Shown here one piece after another: positions 34,104 to 43,749 of a stretch of 64,000 bases of DNA. Position numbers and translations under genes: made by a program. Numbering within the stretch: the first letter of the stretch is position 1; each line of letters opens with the position of its first letter. The notes below the pieces were generated by a model. It had not been told where the DNA came from, searched no databases, and saw only the letters and a list, made by a program, of their open reading frames with translations. Source of the stretch: Tianweitania populi. Lineage in GTDB: Bacteria; Pseudomonadota; Alphaproteobacteria; Rhizobiales; Rhizobiaceae. The stretch spans positions 1 through 64,000 of the forward strand of contig NZ_BMZQ01000003.1 of assembly GCF_014652875.1 (NCBI RefSeq), in the 5' to 3' direction.

Positions 34104-34835
34104 TTGGTGGAAGCCAATCCAACGCGAACCGATGGCGTTCCATCCCGCCAGATGCGCAAGCGCGGTGTCGAGCGATATAACACTCTGCTCAATGCAACGG
34201 AGACATTGCTGACGGTCCATAATGACGAGGATGTCAGCCTCGCGCAGATCGCGGAAGGGGCTCAGGTCCCGCTGGCCTCGGTCTACCACTTCTTTCCCAA
34301 CCGCAATGCGGCCTTCGTGGCACTCGCACTTCGGTTCAACGAGGAAATCTATCAGCTTTCCATCCAGCCGCTCACCGATCCCGAACCGCAGACATGGCAA
34401 GAAATGCTGCATATGAAGCATGCACGCGCAGCTGCTTTCCAGAACAGCCGTCCGGCCGCGCTAAGGCTGTTTCTGGGTGCCGGTGTCAGCGTCGCCGTGC
34501 GCAACGCGGATCTGACGGGAAATGCACGGCTTGCGCGCAGTCGCGAGCGGCTTTTCGAAGCCTATTTCCATATGCCCTTCATTCCCGATCTCGCAGACCG
34601 ACTGGAAATTGCGGGGGCAAGCATGGACGGCATTTGGGCGCTGTCTTACGGCCGGCATGGAAGGATCACAGAGGACTTCCGGCTTGAGGCAAGTGCGGCC
34701 GCGATCGACTATTTACGCCGCTTCCTTCCCGAATATCTGCCTCGTAAGCCGCTCACGCAAAAGGCGATCGACCGGATCTATATTCCGATCGAGCAGATGG
34801 CAGCCAATCCGTTTGCGGAAGAAAGCGGTCGCTGA
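34104..34835 (+). CDS. TetR/AcrR-family transcriptional regulator
   Basis: 243 residues. The N-terminal HTH reads VSLAQIAEGAQVPLASVYHF followed by FPNRNAAFVALA, the classic TetR region. The C-terminal half is a helical ligand domain. The start is TTG 34104 or GTG 34107 after AAGGAG. It follows the OtnK-like gene by 27 bases, so it is probably in the same transcript and may regulate the OtnC/OtnK promoter region. Its stop converges with the Dpp operon end. Confidence 0.85.
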   Translation: MVEANPTRTDGVPSRQMRKRGVERYNTLLNATETLLTVHNDEDVSLAQIAEGAQVPLASVYHFFPNRNAAFVALALRFNEEIYQLSIQPLTDPEPQTWQEMLHMKHARAAAFQNSRPAALRLFLGAGVSVAVRNADLTGNARLARSRERLFEAYFHMPFIPDLADRLEIAGASMDGIWALSYGRHGRITEDFRLEASAAAIDYLRRFLPEYLPRKPLTQKAIDRIYIPIEQMAANPFAEESGR

Positions 34836-34847
34836 CTGTTCTCGCCG

Positions 34848-35843
34848 TTAAGCCGTCAGCGGAAAATGGCAGGCGGCGTTCGTACCACCGGCCTTGCGCT
34901 CCAGTACCGGTTCCTGTTGGGCACAAATGCCCTGCGCACGAGAACAGCGGGTTCGGAAGCGACAACCCGATGGCGGGTTGCTCGGACTTGGCGCGTCGCC
35001 CTGTAGAACAAGGCGGCGACGGGTACGCTCCTTTGCCGGATCGGCAAGTGGCACGGCCGACAGGAGGGCTTGCGTATAAGGATGGCTGGGCGATCGATAA
35101 AGCCGGTCGCGATCGCCGATCTCCACGATCTTGCCGAGATACATCACGGCAATCCGGTCGCACAGATGATGCACCACGGACAGATCATGGGCGATGAACA
35201 GGTAGGACAATTGGAACCTGTCCTGCAGATCCTTCAGAAGATTGAGAACGCCAGCCTGGATCGAAACATCGAGCGCGGAAACCGGCTCATCCAGAATGAT
35301 GAGTTCAGGTTGCAAGGCCAGCGCGCGGGCAATCCCGATGCGCTGGCGCTGACCGCCGGAGAACTCGTGCGGATAGCGGTCGGCATGGGCAGGATCGAGT
35401 TTGACCAGTTCAAGAAGTTCGGCAATGCGCCCGCGCTTTGAAGAAGCCGTCCCGTCTTCCAGTCGCAAGGGTTCGGCGATGATGTCGCGCGTGCGCATGC
35501 GTGGGTGGAGTGACGCGTGCGGATCCTGAAACACGAACTGGATGCGCTTGCGAAACGGACGCATTTCCGCATGCGTCAATTGTGTCAAATCGATCCCATC
35601 AAAGATGACACTGCCATCGGTGGGTCGCAGAAGCCGTGCAACGCACCGCGCCAATGTAGACTTTCCGCAGCCGGACTCGCCGACCAGGCCAAGCGTTTCA
35701 CCACCGGCAATATCGAAACTGACGTCCGATAGGGCACGAACCGATGCGCCCGAGCGTCCAAACCACCCGCCTGAAATGGTAAACTCCTTGACCAGGCCAT
35801 CCACCGCAAGAAGTGGCTTCGTAACGGTAGTTGTATCAAGCAT
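34848..35843 (-). CDS. Dipeptide/oligopeptide-type ABC importer ATPase (DppF-like)
   Basis: 331 residues from ATG 35843, which overlaps the DppD stop by 8 bases; the longer frame to 35954 is read-through in the upstream gene. Walker [14 protein letters not shown], signature [15 protein letters not shown], Walker [14 protein letters not shown]. The C-terminal [16 protein letters not shown] is the oligopeptide-ATPase Cys-rich tail. It forms the ATPase pair with the next gene. Confidence 0.92.
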   Translation of the reverse strand: MLDTTTVTKPLLAVDGLVKEFTISGGWFGRSGASVRALSDVSFDIAGGETLGLVGESGCGKSTLARCVARLLRPTDGSVIFDGIDLTQLTHAEMRPFRKRIQFVFQDPHASLHPRMRTRDIIAEPLRLEDGTASSKRGRIAELLELVKLDPAHADRYPHEFSGGQRQRIGIARALALQPELIILDEPVSALDVSIQAGVLNLLKDLQDRFQLSYLFIAHDLSVVHHLCDRIAVMYLGKIVEIGDRDRLYRSPSHPYTQALLSAVPLADPAKERTRRRLVLQGDAPSPSNPPSGCRFRTRCSRAQGICAQQEPVLERKAGGTNAACHFPLTA

Positions 35844-36834
35844 TCTGTAAAGCCCCGCTATCAGCAGCCACGACTTCGGCGCGATGACACGCGACGTCGA
35901 TCGGCCCGACCTTGCGCAGAACCGGACGCTCGCTGTGGCAGAGCTCGATGACATAAGGGCAACGCGGGTGAAAAGGGCAGCCTGCAGGGCGCGCGCTGAT
36001 CGGCGGCGGCGCGCCGGCGATGGCCCTGAGCCGCTGGACCCTCTGATCCATTTGCGGCAAGCTCTCTAGCAGTCCCTTCGTGTAGGGATGATGCGGAGCG
36101 GCGAAAACATCATCTACCAGACCGCGCTCGACCACACGCCCAGCATACATAATCGACAGGCTTTTCGCGACGCCCGCCACCACGCCAAGATCATGCGTCA
36201 CCAGAACGATGCCGATGCCCTTTTCGCGGCGCAGCTGATCCAATAGCTCCATGATCTGCGCCTGGATCGTGACGTCGAGTGCGGTTGTCGGTTCGTCGGC
36301 AATCAGCAGGTCCGGTTCATTGGCCATGGCCATTGCGATCACGGCGCGCTGGCGCATGCCGCCGGAGAACTCATGGGGGTATTGGTCGGCCCGTTTTTCA
36401 GGATTGGGAATGGCCACCAGCCGCAACAATTCAACTGCCCGCTCGGACGCCTGCCAGCGGCTGACATCGGAGCGGTGGATCCGCACCGCTTCAGCAATCT
36501 GTTCCCCGACAGTCAGCAGCGGATTGAGCGCCGTCATCGGATCCTGGAAGATGTAGCCGATGCGCACGCCACGGATCTTGCGCATCTGACGATCCGAAAG
36601 CCCGGTGAGTTCCTGTCCGCCGAGCTTTATGGAACCATCGATGGTGGCGCTCTGCGACAGGAGCTGCATGACGGCCAGCATCGTTACGCTCTTGCCCGAA
36701 CCGGATTCACCGACGACCCCATGGACCTCACCGGACTGAACTGTGAGATCGACGCCACTGACCGCCTGAAAGGCTTTGCCGCGAGCCGCGAAGGAGACGG
36801 TCAGATCGGTGATTTCAAGAAGCGGCACGCTCAT
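35836..36834 (-). CDS. Dipeptide/oligopeptide-type ABC importer ATPase (DppD-like)
   Basis: 332 residues from ATG 36834, overlapping the DppC stop by 4 bases. Walker [15 protein letters not shown], signature [15 protein letters not shown], Walker [14 protein letters not shown], and the C-terminal [17 protein letters not shown] Cys motif. All are as expected for DppD/OppD. Part of the operon 34848-40327. Confidence 0.92.
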   Translation of the reverse strand: MSVPLLEITDLTVSFAARGKAFQAVSGVDLTVQSGEVHGVVGESGSGKSVTMLAVMQLLSQSATIDGSIKLGGQELTGLSDRQMRKIRGVRIGYIFQDPMTALNPLLTVGEQIAEAVRIHRSDVSRWQASERAVELLRLVAIPNPEKRADQYPHEFSGGMRQRAVIAMAMANEPDLLIADEPTTALDVTIQAQIMELLDQLRREKGIGIVLVTHDLGVVAGVAKSLSIMYAGRVVERGLVDDVFAAPHHPYTKGLLESLPQMDQRVQRLRAIAGAPPPISARPAGCPFHPRCPYVIELCHSERPVLRKVGPIDVACHRAEVVAADSGALQNA

Positions 36835-37679
36835 GCTGCCCTCGGGTCGAGATAATCGCGCAAGCCGTCGCCAAGGAAGTTGGATGCCAGTACAATGGAC
36901 AGGATTGCAACGCCGGGTCCAAGTGCAATCCACCAGCGATAAAACTGAACTGCACCTTCGGAGATCATCTGGCCCCATTCTGGTGTGGGAGGCACTGCGC
37001 CAAGGCCGATAAAGGAGAGGCTGGCCGCGAGAAGCACGACCTGGCCGAAATCCATCGTGGCGTTGACGATGATCGGGCTCCAGCAGAGCGGCAGGATATG
37101 CTTGATCAAGACACGCGAGCGCGTGGCACCTGAAGCAACGGCTGCCTCAACATGCTCGCGCTGGCGAACCGAAAGAACTTGCGCACGCATCAGGCGCGCA
37201 TAGATCGGCCACCACACGATCACCATGGCGATGGCGGCGTTGCCAAGGCCCGGCCCAAGCGAGGCCGTGACGGCCATGGCAAGCAGGATCGGCGGAAACG
37301 ACAGGGTGATGTCGACAAAGCGCATGATGACACCGTCGAGCCAGCCGCCGACATAACCGGCAATTGCGCCCAGGGTGCAGCCGATCACCACCGCACAGCC
37401 GATCACAAAAACTGCGATGGGGAAGGAATGGCGCACTCCGTAAAGCGTGCGGGACAAGACATCGCGACCGAGCGAATCCGTGCCAAGCCAGTGCTCCATG
37501 CTTGGCGCCTGGAAGCGCATGCCGGCCAGTTTCACCGGGTCAAAGGGCGCCCATGACGTGACGGTCAAGCCGACGATTACCCAGGCGAAGATAACAAGGC
37601 CACCGCCAACCAACGGCAGCGTCGCCCATTCCGGCCAAACAAAGCGCGAAGAAGCAGATTGGTTCGCTAGGAGGCTCAT
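36831..37679 (-). CDS. Dipeptide/oligopeptide-type ABC importer permease (DppC-like)
   Basis: 282 residues. The DppC/OppC N-terminal signature MEHWLGTDSLGRDVLSRTLY is present, and the EAA loop reads VEAAVASGATRSRVLIKHIL. About six membrane helices. Overlaps DppB and DppD genes by 4 bases each. Confidence 0.92.
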   Translation of the reverse strand: MSLLANQSASSRFVWPEWATLPLVGGGLVIFAWVIVGLTVTSWAPFDPVKLAGMRFQAPSMEHWLGTDSLGRDVLSRTLYGVRHSFPIAVFVIGCAVVIGCTLGAIAGYVGGWLDGVIMRFVDITLSFPPILLAMAVTASLGPGLGNAAIAMVIVWWPIYARLMRAQVLSVRQREHVEAAVASGATRSRVLIKHILPLCWSPIIVNATMDFGQVVLLAASLSFIGLGAVPPTPEWGQMISEGAVQFYRWWIALGPGVAILSIVLASNFLGDGLRDYLDPRAA

Positions 37680-38704
37680 GCGCCCACCTTGGCGCCAAGC
37701 TTCACACGCGGATCAACCACGGCATAGGCGATGTCGGTCAGCAGATTGGAAACAAGAAACGCCGCGCCGCCGACGATCGTCACGCCTACAATGGCCGGAT
37801 GATCGAGGCCCCGCGCGGCCGACACGGCATAGGAGCCGATGCCGGGCCAGGCGAAGATGGTTTCGGTCAAAACCGCGCCGGTAATCAGATAGGCGAAAGA
37901 GAAGCCTATGATGGTCAGGGTAGGCAACATGGCATTGCGTAAGGCGTGATGAAGCAGGACCCGCACCGGGCTTGCGCCCTTCGCGCGCGCGGCAAGGATG
38001 TATTCCTGCGAAAGAACGTCGAGCATGGATGCGCGCACCATACGCGACACGATGCCAGTCACCGTCCAGCCGAGTACGGAAGCCGGCAGCAGGAGATGCA
38101 GAAGCGCGCTGCGAAACCCAGCCCAGTCGCCAGCCAGCAGCGAGTCGATCGTGAAGAAGCCGGTTACGAATGGCGGCGCGACCGCGCGGGCGTCGATACG
38201 GCCCGGCCCAGGCAGCCAGCCAAGCTGAACGGAAAACACGAACAGAACGAGCAGACCGGACCAGAAAACAGGCGCGGAGGCGCCGACCAAGGCGAAAAGC
38301 CGCGCCAGATTGTCGATCACGCCGCCACGGGAACGGGCGGCAAACACACCAAGCGTGATGCCGAAGACTGTTCCAAGGATCATCGCTGAGATGACCAACT
38401 CAAGCGTGGCGGGCAGACGCACGATGAGATCCTGCGCGACCGGCTGGCGCGTGCGGAAGGACGTGCCGAAATCGCCCGTCACGAGGTTTCCGAGATAGAC
38501 CAGATACTGTTCCGGCAGAGAGCGATCGAGCCCCCAGCGCTGCCGGGCGGCTTCCACCACGTCCGGATTGTTCATCTGCCGTTCGCCAATGATCGAGGTC
38601 AGCGGGTCGGCGGCGGTGAAATGCGTCAGAAGGAATGCGACGGTAATGACACCCAGCAGCAGAAAGGGCATCGCGACAATTCGTTTGGCGACATAGGCGA
38701 ACAT
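37676..38704 (-). CDS. Dipeptide/oligopeptide-type ABC importer permease (DppB-like)
   Basis: 342 residues. The N-terminal MFAYVAKRIVAMPFLLLGVI and the loop GLDRSLPEQYLVYLGNLVTG are typical of DppB/OppB, and the EAA loop is YILAARAKGASPVRVLLHHA. Membrane helices agree with the family. Lies 24 bases after the binding-protein gene. Confidence 0.92.
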   Translation of the reverse strand: MFAYVAKRIVAMPFLLLGVITVAFLLTHFTAADPLTSIIGERQMNNPDVVEAARQRWGLDRSLPEQYLVYLGNLVTGDFGTSFRTRQPVAQDLIVRLPATLELVISAMILGTVFGITLGVFAARSRGGVIDNLARLFALVGASAPVFWSGLLVLFVFSVQLGWLPGPGRIDARAVAPPFVTGFFTIDSLLAGDWAGFRSALLHLLLPASVLGWTVTGIVSRMVRASMLDVLSQEYILAARAKGASPVRVLLHHALRNAMLPTLTIIGFSFAYLITGAVLTETIFAWPGIGSYAVSAARGLDHPAIVGVTIVGGAAFLVSNLLTDIAYAVVDPRVKLGAKVGA

Positions 38705-38728
38705 CGGGATGCCCTCGGCGTCGAGCCG

Positions 38729-40327
38729 CTATTTCATGCTGAGTTCGGCAAGCGGAAGGTTGCAGCAGGCGCTGTAGCGAACGCCGGCAACCTCGTTGCG
38801 ATAGGCCAGAATGAGGTTCGGGCTGACAACCGGCACGATGATCCGATCGTTGATCATCTCAAGCGCGATCTCGCGGTAAAGACGGGCAACGTCATCGCCC
38901 GAAGCAGCCAGCGCCTGCTGAAGCAGATCGACTTCCTTCTGATTCACAAGGTCGACCTTGCCCTGGCCGCTTGCATTGCGCTCCCACCAGGAACCCGGAA
39001 CCATGCCGAAGAACTGCACATACTGAGCCGAGCCGTAATAGTCCGGGGCATAGAAGCGTGCGCTGAAGGGGATGCCGGGGTTGACGATCTGCTGACGCCA
39101 AACGGCGGAAGCAACCGGCTGGATGTTCAAGGTGACGTTGATGCGGGCGAGATCCTGCTGAAGCTTTTGCATCAGCAAAGCGAGATCAACGCCGTAGACG
39201 TTGATGGAAGCAACAGTGGCATCAACCGTGAAGCCGTCCTGAAGTCCCTTCGCGGCCAGGAGCTCCTTGGCCTTTTCGAGGTTTTCTTCCGGCATCGGCA
39301 GATCGTCGGTGCCAGGGAAGCCATTCGGAATAGGTGAAGCCTGCAGCGCACCCTTGCCGCCCACGGTAAAGTCAATCGCGCCCTGATAATCGACGGCATA
39401 GGCCAGCGCCTGCCGAACCTCTCGGTCGAGCGGCGTCTGGTTGCCGGCGGCACCCGGCGAGAAGGATACGTAGATGTAGTTATAGGACGGTACAGTCTCG
39501 ATCGTCAGATCAGGCGAGGCGACCGTTTCGGCCGTATCGGGATCGACCTGCATTGCGATGTCGGCTGCACCGCTTTGCAGCATCTGCGCCTGCGAAACGG
39601 CATCGGCCGACTGGTCGATCACGATCTCCTTGACAGCTGGAGCCGCACCCCAGAACTTGTCATTAGCGCGAAAGCGCAATTCATCATCCGGGCGATAGGT
39701 GTCGAGAACATAAGGGCCGCTACCGGCGGAGTTGGCCAGGAACCATGTTTCGCCCTTGTCGGCCGTTGCAGCATCAGCACCTGCCGAAGCGCCGTTCGAG
39801 GATGCAACCTCACTGTTGATGATGCCCGCATAGGGTGCTGCGAGAATGCCGATGAACTCGGAGTTCGGGCTTTCCATCTTCACCACAACGGTCTTGTCAT
39901 CAGGCGTTTCGATGGCAGTGACACCCTTCATCATGAAGGAAGGGTCGGCCTGCAGATTTTTCAGCCGCTCGAACGTCCACTTCACGTCCTTGGCTTCCAC
40001 CGGACTGCCATCAGAGAAGACGGCTTTCGGATCGAGCTTGAAGGTGAACTCGGTCTGGTTGTCGTTGGCTTTCCACTCGGTCGCCAGCGATGGCTCGATG
40101 GAGCGGTCATCGGCCGCGAGCTTCACCAGCCCCTGATAGGTTGCGCTTAGATAGATCTGGCACGTGTCGCAAAAGGCGCGATGCGGGTCGAGGGAGTTGA
40201 TCTCGAGGTTGCGCGCGATCACTAGCGGACGCTCCTGCGCCCAGGCCGGTAAAGTCACGCTTAATGCGCCCAGAGTTGCACAAGCGGCAGCGGCTCGCGC
40301 GGCGTTTCTTAAGATGCCTTCCATCAC
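38729..40327 (-). CDS. Family 5 (Dpp/Opp-type) periplasmic binding protein
   Basis: 532 residues with a signal peptide ending in LPAWA-QE. EINSLDPHRAFCDTCQIYLS and GLVKLAADDRSIEPSLATEW are the family-5 N-terminal motifs, and DGSPVEAKDVKWTFERL follows. It delivers ligand to the DppBC/DF complex. Transketolase-like and aminotransferase genes precede it on the same strand, so the ligand may be a glycoconjugate, amino sugar or peptide-like compound rather than a simple dipeptide. Two adjacent ATGs (40327, 40324) could both serve as start. Confidence 0.9.
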   Translation of the reverse strand: MMEGILRNAARAAAACATLGALSVTLPAWAQERPLVIARNLEINSLDPHRAFCDTCQIYLSATYQGLVKLAADDRSIEPSLATEWKANDNQTEFTFKLDPKAVFSDGSPVEAKDVKWTFERLKNLQADPSFMMKGVTAIETPDDKTVVVKMESPNSEFIGILAAPYAGIINSEVASSNGASAGADAATADKGETWFLANSAGSGPYVLDTYRPDDELRFRANDKFWGAAPAVKEIVIDQSADAVSQAQMLQSGAADIAMQVDPDTAETVASPDLTIETVPSYNYIYVSFSPGAAGNQTPLDREVRQALAYAVDYQGAIDFTVGGKGALQASPIPNGFPGTDDLPMPEENLEKAKELLAAKGLQDGFTVDATVASINVYGVDLALLMQKLQQDLARINVTLNIQPVASAVWRQQIVNPGIPFSARFYAPDYYGSAQYVQFFGMVPGSWWERNASGQGKVDLVNQKEVDLLQQALAASGDDVARLYREIALEMINDRIIVPVVSPNLILAYRNEVAGVRYSACCNLPLAELSMK

Positions 40328-40359
40328 GATCTCCCATGGTCAGACTTGGTGGAACAGGA

Positions 40360-40392
40360 CCTCCGCTTCCCCTTGAAGCTTTTATGCGGAGG
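40360..40392 (-). other. Intercistronic inverted repeat between transketolase and binding-protein genes
   Basis: CCTCCGC and GCGGAGG are separated by 19 bases, within the 77-base gap. In RNA this gives a 7-bp stem. It could modulate relative expression in the operon. There is no T tail, so it is not an ordinary terminator. Confidence 0.35.
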
Positions 40393-40404
40393 GCCTTTCC
40401 CGGC

Positions 40405-41433
40405 TCAGTTGATCTGTAAAAGTTCTCGGGCAACAGCCGTTACGCCGTCAGCGTCCAATCGGTAATGCGCGTATAAAGCCGCTGGCGGACCGATCAGCGA
40501 GAACTCGTCCTGAATCCCGTGACGACGGAATGGCAGGCGGTCTTCGTCAACCAGCACTTCAGCCACGGCAGATCCGAGACCCCCGACCACGTTGTGTTCC
40601 TCGACCGTCAGGATGGCCTTGGTTTCGCGTGCCGCGGCGCGAACGGCAGACTCATCGAGCGGCTTGATCGTGTGCATGTCAATTACTCGAACGGAAGCAC
40701 CAGTTTCCGCCAGCCGATCGGCAGCCGTGATGGCCGCGTGAACCTGCGAGCCCGTCGCGATAATGGTCAGATCCTTGCCCTCGCGCAGTGTCGTTGCCTT
40801 GCCGAAAGCGAAGTCCGCAGGCACCTGCGCGTAAACCTCCGCATCACGTCCACGGCCAAGACGGATATACATCGCGCCTGGATGATCCACCGAAGCCCGC
40901 AGGATCGCACGCAACTGGTTGGCGTCGGCGGCACAAACCACGGTCAGATCGGCGATCGTGCGCATCATGCCGAGATCCTCGGTCGCGTGGTGGCTCGTGC
41001 CATAGAAGCCCATCGAGATACCTGAATGATGCGCAATGATGCGCACCGGCATGCGTGGGTAGGCGCAGTCCGTCTTGATTGCTTCGGCTGCGAGAATACC
41101 AGCAAAGGACGCAAAGGTCGCGACATAAGGAACAAGACCGCATGAGGCCATGCCGGCCGCAGCCGTAATCATGTTCCGCTCGGCAATGCCGAAATCGATG
41201 AAACGATCGGGATGGCGATTTGCGAAGTCGCGGGTGCGACTGGAGTTGGCGAGATCGGCGGTCGCAACCACGATGCGCGGGTCGGTCTCGGCAAGATCCG
41301 CCAGTTCCTCACCCAGAATAAAGGCCGGCATTGCTTTGGCTGGCGTTCCGCGCACGGATTTTGCATCCTTGAGGCGCAGTTCACCTTCATCGCCGCGAAA
41401 CAGCGTGCTCTGGTCTTGTCCTGCAGCGCTCAT
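40405..41433 (-). CDS. Transketolase-like protein, C-terminal subunit
   Basis: 342 residues corresponding to the PYR and C-terminal domains of transketolase. DFGIAERNMITAAAGMASCG carries the conserved Glu that activates thiamine diphosphate, and THHATEDLGMMRTI plus EEHNVVGGLGSAVAEVL are typical of the split form. The ATG overlaps the partner's stop by one base. Split transketolases with this architecture are common in carbohydrate and amino-sugar catabolic operons and need not act in the pentose phosphate pathway. Confidence 0.9.
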   Translation of the reverse strand: MSAAGQDQSTLFRGDEGELRLKDAKSVRGTPAKAMPAFILGEELADLAETDPRIVVATADLANSSRTRDFANRHPDRFIDFGIAERNMITAAAGMASCGLVPYVATFASFAGILAAEAIKTDCAYPRMPVRIIAHHSGISMGFYGTSHHATEDLGMMRTIADLTVVCAADANQLRAILRASVDHPGAMYIRLGRGRDAEVYAQVPADFAFGKATTLREGKDLTIIATGSQVHAAITAADRLAETGASVRVIDMHTIKPLDESAVRAAARETKAILTVEEHNVVGGLGSAVAEVLVDEDRLPFRRHGIQDEFSLIGPPAALYAHYRLDADGVTAVARELLQIN

Positions 41434-42314
41434 CAGGCATCTTCCTTTTCGAACGGCTGCAGCCCGGCTTCGATTTCCGCCCAGGCATCGTCGTAGTCGT
41501 CGCCAACCAGATTGCCGACATGCCAGTCGAGCGAAAGCTCCATATATTTGACGCCCCGCCCCTTCACCGTATCCGCAATGATCATCTGCGGTCGGCCGGT
41601 GCCGGCAGGCTTCAGCGCTGACAGGGTCGCCATGATGGCTGACAGGTCGTGGCCGTCGATCCGCTTCACATCCCAGCCGAACGAGGTGAATCGATCCGCC
41701 AACGGCTCGACGGACATCACTTTTTCCGTCGGACCGTCGATGGAAAGCTGATTGCGATCGACGATCCCGACTAGGCCCTGCAACTTGAAGTGCCCGGCCG
41801 CCATCGCTGCCTCCCAGATCTGTCCCTCGTTAAGTTCACCGTCCCCCAGCATACAGTAGCTACGGTAGGTACGTCCCGTGAGACGGCCAGCCAACGCCAT
41901 GCCTAAGGCAATGGAAAGACCGTGCCCGAGCGATCCCGACGAGAAATCAATGCCGGGGATCTTTTTCATGTCGGGGTGATCGCCAAACGCGCTGCCCAAT
42001 CGGGTAAAGTCGTCAAGCTTGGAGAGCGGGTAGAAGCCAAGATCCGCAAGCACCGGATAAAGACCGATCGCGGCATGCCCCTTGCTCAGCACGAAGCGAT
42101 CACGATCCTCCCATTTGGGGTTCTTAGGGTCTAGTCGCAGATGGCCATAATAGAGCGCGGCAAACAGTTCGGCTGCCGAAAAGGTGCTGGAATAATGCCC
42201 GGCGCCTGCGATGCGCGTCAGACGCATGGTTTCCAGACGGATAAATTTCGCGCGCTCAATCAGATAGGCTTCGGACAGGTTGCGCCGGTCAGCTGGTTCA
42301 CCTTCGCTCATCAA
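41433..42314 (-). CDS. Transketolase-like protein, N-terminal (ThDP-binding) subunit
   Basis: 293 residues. The ThDP/Mg motif GDGELNEGQIWEAAMAAGHF runs to the conserved Asn in VDRNQLS. FVLSKGHAAIGLYPVLADLG and SGSLGHGLSIALGMAL are the other conserved N-terminal motifs. It should form a heterotetramer with the C-terminal subunit encoded next. It lies 50 bases after the aminotransferase gene in the same direction. Confidence 0.92.
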   Translation of the reverse strand: MMSEGEPADRRNLSEAYLIERAKFIRLETMRLTRIAGAGHYSSTFSAAELFAALYYGHLRLDPKNPKWEDRDRFVLSKGHAAIGLYPVLADLGFYPLSKLDDFTRLGSAFGDHPDMKKIPGIDFSSGSLGHGLSIALGMALAGRLTGRTYRSYCMLGDGELNEGQIWEAAMAAGHFKLQGLVGIVDRNQLSIDGPTEKVMSVEPLADRFTSFGWDVKRIDGHDLSAIMATLSALKPAGTGRPQMIIADTVKGRGVKYMELSLDWHVGNLVGDDYDDAWAEIEAGLQPFEKEDA

Positions 42315-42364
42315 TGTTCTGTCCTCCCCATGATCATCGTTCTCGCTTGAAGCGGCATCCGTAC

Positions 42365-43594
42365 TCAGGCGATGGCCTTGAACACCTCGTTGGTGACCTG
42401 CAGCGTCTCGTCGATCACCGCGTCTGTGTGCGCGACCGACAGGAACATCGTGTGGGTCGGATGGAAGTAAACGCCACGAGCCAAGGCTTCGAGGCAGAAG
42501 CGATTACCCAGCTCGCGATCTCCATCGCCTTCAAACAGGAAGACTGGCATCTGAACCGGCCCGCTTTGCCTAAGCGGCAGACCATATCTGTCAGCCTGTG
42601 CTTGCAGCCCATCGCGCAGCCGTTGCCCGGCGGATTTCATCCGGCCAATACCGTCGCAGTCCCGCAGCTTGGTAATCGTGGCGATCGAGGCGGCCATTGC
42701 TACGCCAGCTGTCCAGAACGATCCCGTCGTGTAGATCTTGGTGGCGGCTTCGCGGAAGCGATCATTGCCGGTCATCATTCCGAGCGCGCGGCCATTGGCG
42801 ATCGCCTTGCTCCAGGCCGAGAGATCCGGCTTGACGTCAACCAAGTCCCAGCTCCCGCCGAGATCAAGCCGCAGCCCTGCGCGGACGTCATCCACGATCA
42901 GCGCCGCATCGGCTTCGTCGGCGAGCCGCCGAGCAGCCTGCGCGAACTCGCGGGTCGGAAGGATGTGCTCCTTGCCGAGATCATGCTTGAAAGCGGTTGC
43001 GATTATCGCGGCGAGATCGCCCTTGACCAATGCAACGGCTTCTTCAAGGCTCGCAACATCATTGTAGTCGTATTGGACGAGGTGAGCGCGGTCTTCTTCC
43101 GTGACACCTGCCACGGAAGGCGTGCACCACGGAATGGCGCCATGGTAGGCGCCGCGCGCAACGAGAACCTTGCGTCGTCCTGTTCCAGCACGCGCTGTGG
43201 TTACACAGGCGGTCGTCGCGTCTGTACCATTCTTCGAGAACATCGCCCAATCGGCATGACTTACCGTGTCCACGACAAGTTCAGCTAACTCAACCAGCCT
43301 CGGCGTTGGACCGTTAAAACCATCGCCCTCAGCCCGCTGGCGGGCTGCGGCAGCTTCAACATCCGGATCGGAATAGCCCAGGATCATGGGGCCCCAGGCG
43401 CACATATAGTCGATGTAGGAGCGTCCGTTCGCGTCCCAGGTGCGGCAACCCTCGCCGCGCGTAAAATACTGCGGATAGCCGGCCGGAAGGCGTGCGCTGT
43501 TTTGATGACCCCACATCCCGCCAGGGATGACCTTGGCTGCACGCTCTCTTAGAGCGGCATCGGTGTCGAAGGCTTGGAGATCCATCTTTTCCAC
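42365..43594 (-). CDS. Class III PLP aminotransferase (GSA-aminomutase-like)
   Basis: 409 residues. FSKNGTDATTACVTTAR lies at the phosphate-binding site, and LIVDDVRAGLRLD holds the Asp that contacts the pyridine nitrogen. The Schiff-base Lys is in LSAWSKAIANG near residue 255. The sequence is closest in style to glutamate-1-semialdehyde 2,1-aminomutase, but GSA aminomutase is a chromosomal haem gene and this copy sits in a catabolic operon, so an omega-aminotransferase role is more likely. It is the first gene of the transketolase/Dpp operon and diverges from the GntR gene. Confidence 0.88.
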   Translation of the reverse strand: MEKMDLQAFDTDAALRERAAKVIPGGMWGHQNSARLPAGYPQYFTRGEGCRTWDANGRSYIDYMCAWGPMILGYSDPDVEAAAARQRAEGDGFNGPTPRLVELAELVVDTVSHADWAMFSKNGTDATTACVTTARAGTGRRKVLVARGAYHGAIPWCTPSVAGVTEEDRAHLVQYDYNDVASLEEAVALVKGDLAAIIATAFKHDLGKEHILPTREFAQAARRLADEADAALIVDDVRAGLRLDLGGSWDLVDVKPDLSAWSKAIANGRALGMMTGNDRFREAATKIYTTGSFWTAGVAMAASIATITKLRDCDGIGRMKSAGQRLRDGLQAQADRYGLPLRQSGPVQMPVFLFEGDGDRELGNRFCLEALARGVYFHPTHTMFLSVAHTDAVIDETLQVTNEVFKAIA

Positions 43595-43617
43595 CCCAAT
43601 GAACTCAGTTGCAATTT

Positions 43618-43627
43618 TGATATATCA
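43618..43627. promoter_or_regulatory. TGATATATCA palindrome, possible GntR operator
   Basis: A perfect 10-bp palindrome 24 bases before the aminotransferase start, in the AT-rich gap facing the GntR gene. FCD-type GntR proteins bind short palindromes in this position. Assignment rests on place and symmetry. Confidence 0.4.
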
Positions 43628-43749
43628 TGTATCTCTGACCATCAAGTTCTTTATGGTGGCCAAGCATGTGAGAAACTGCTGCAAGGCAAAACAAGCATTC
43701 GCCGCTTGCGGCTGCGCAGGCAGGTGAAGAATGGACAGGCATTAGGGAC

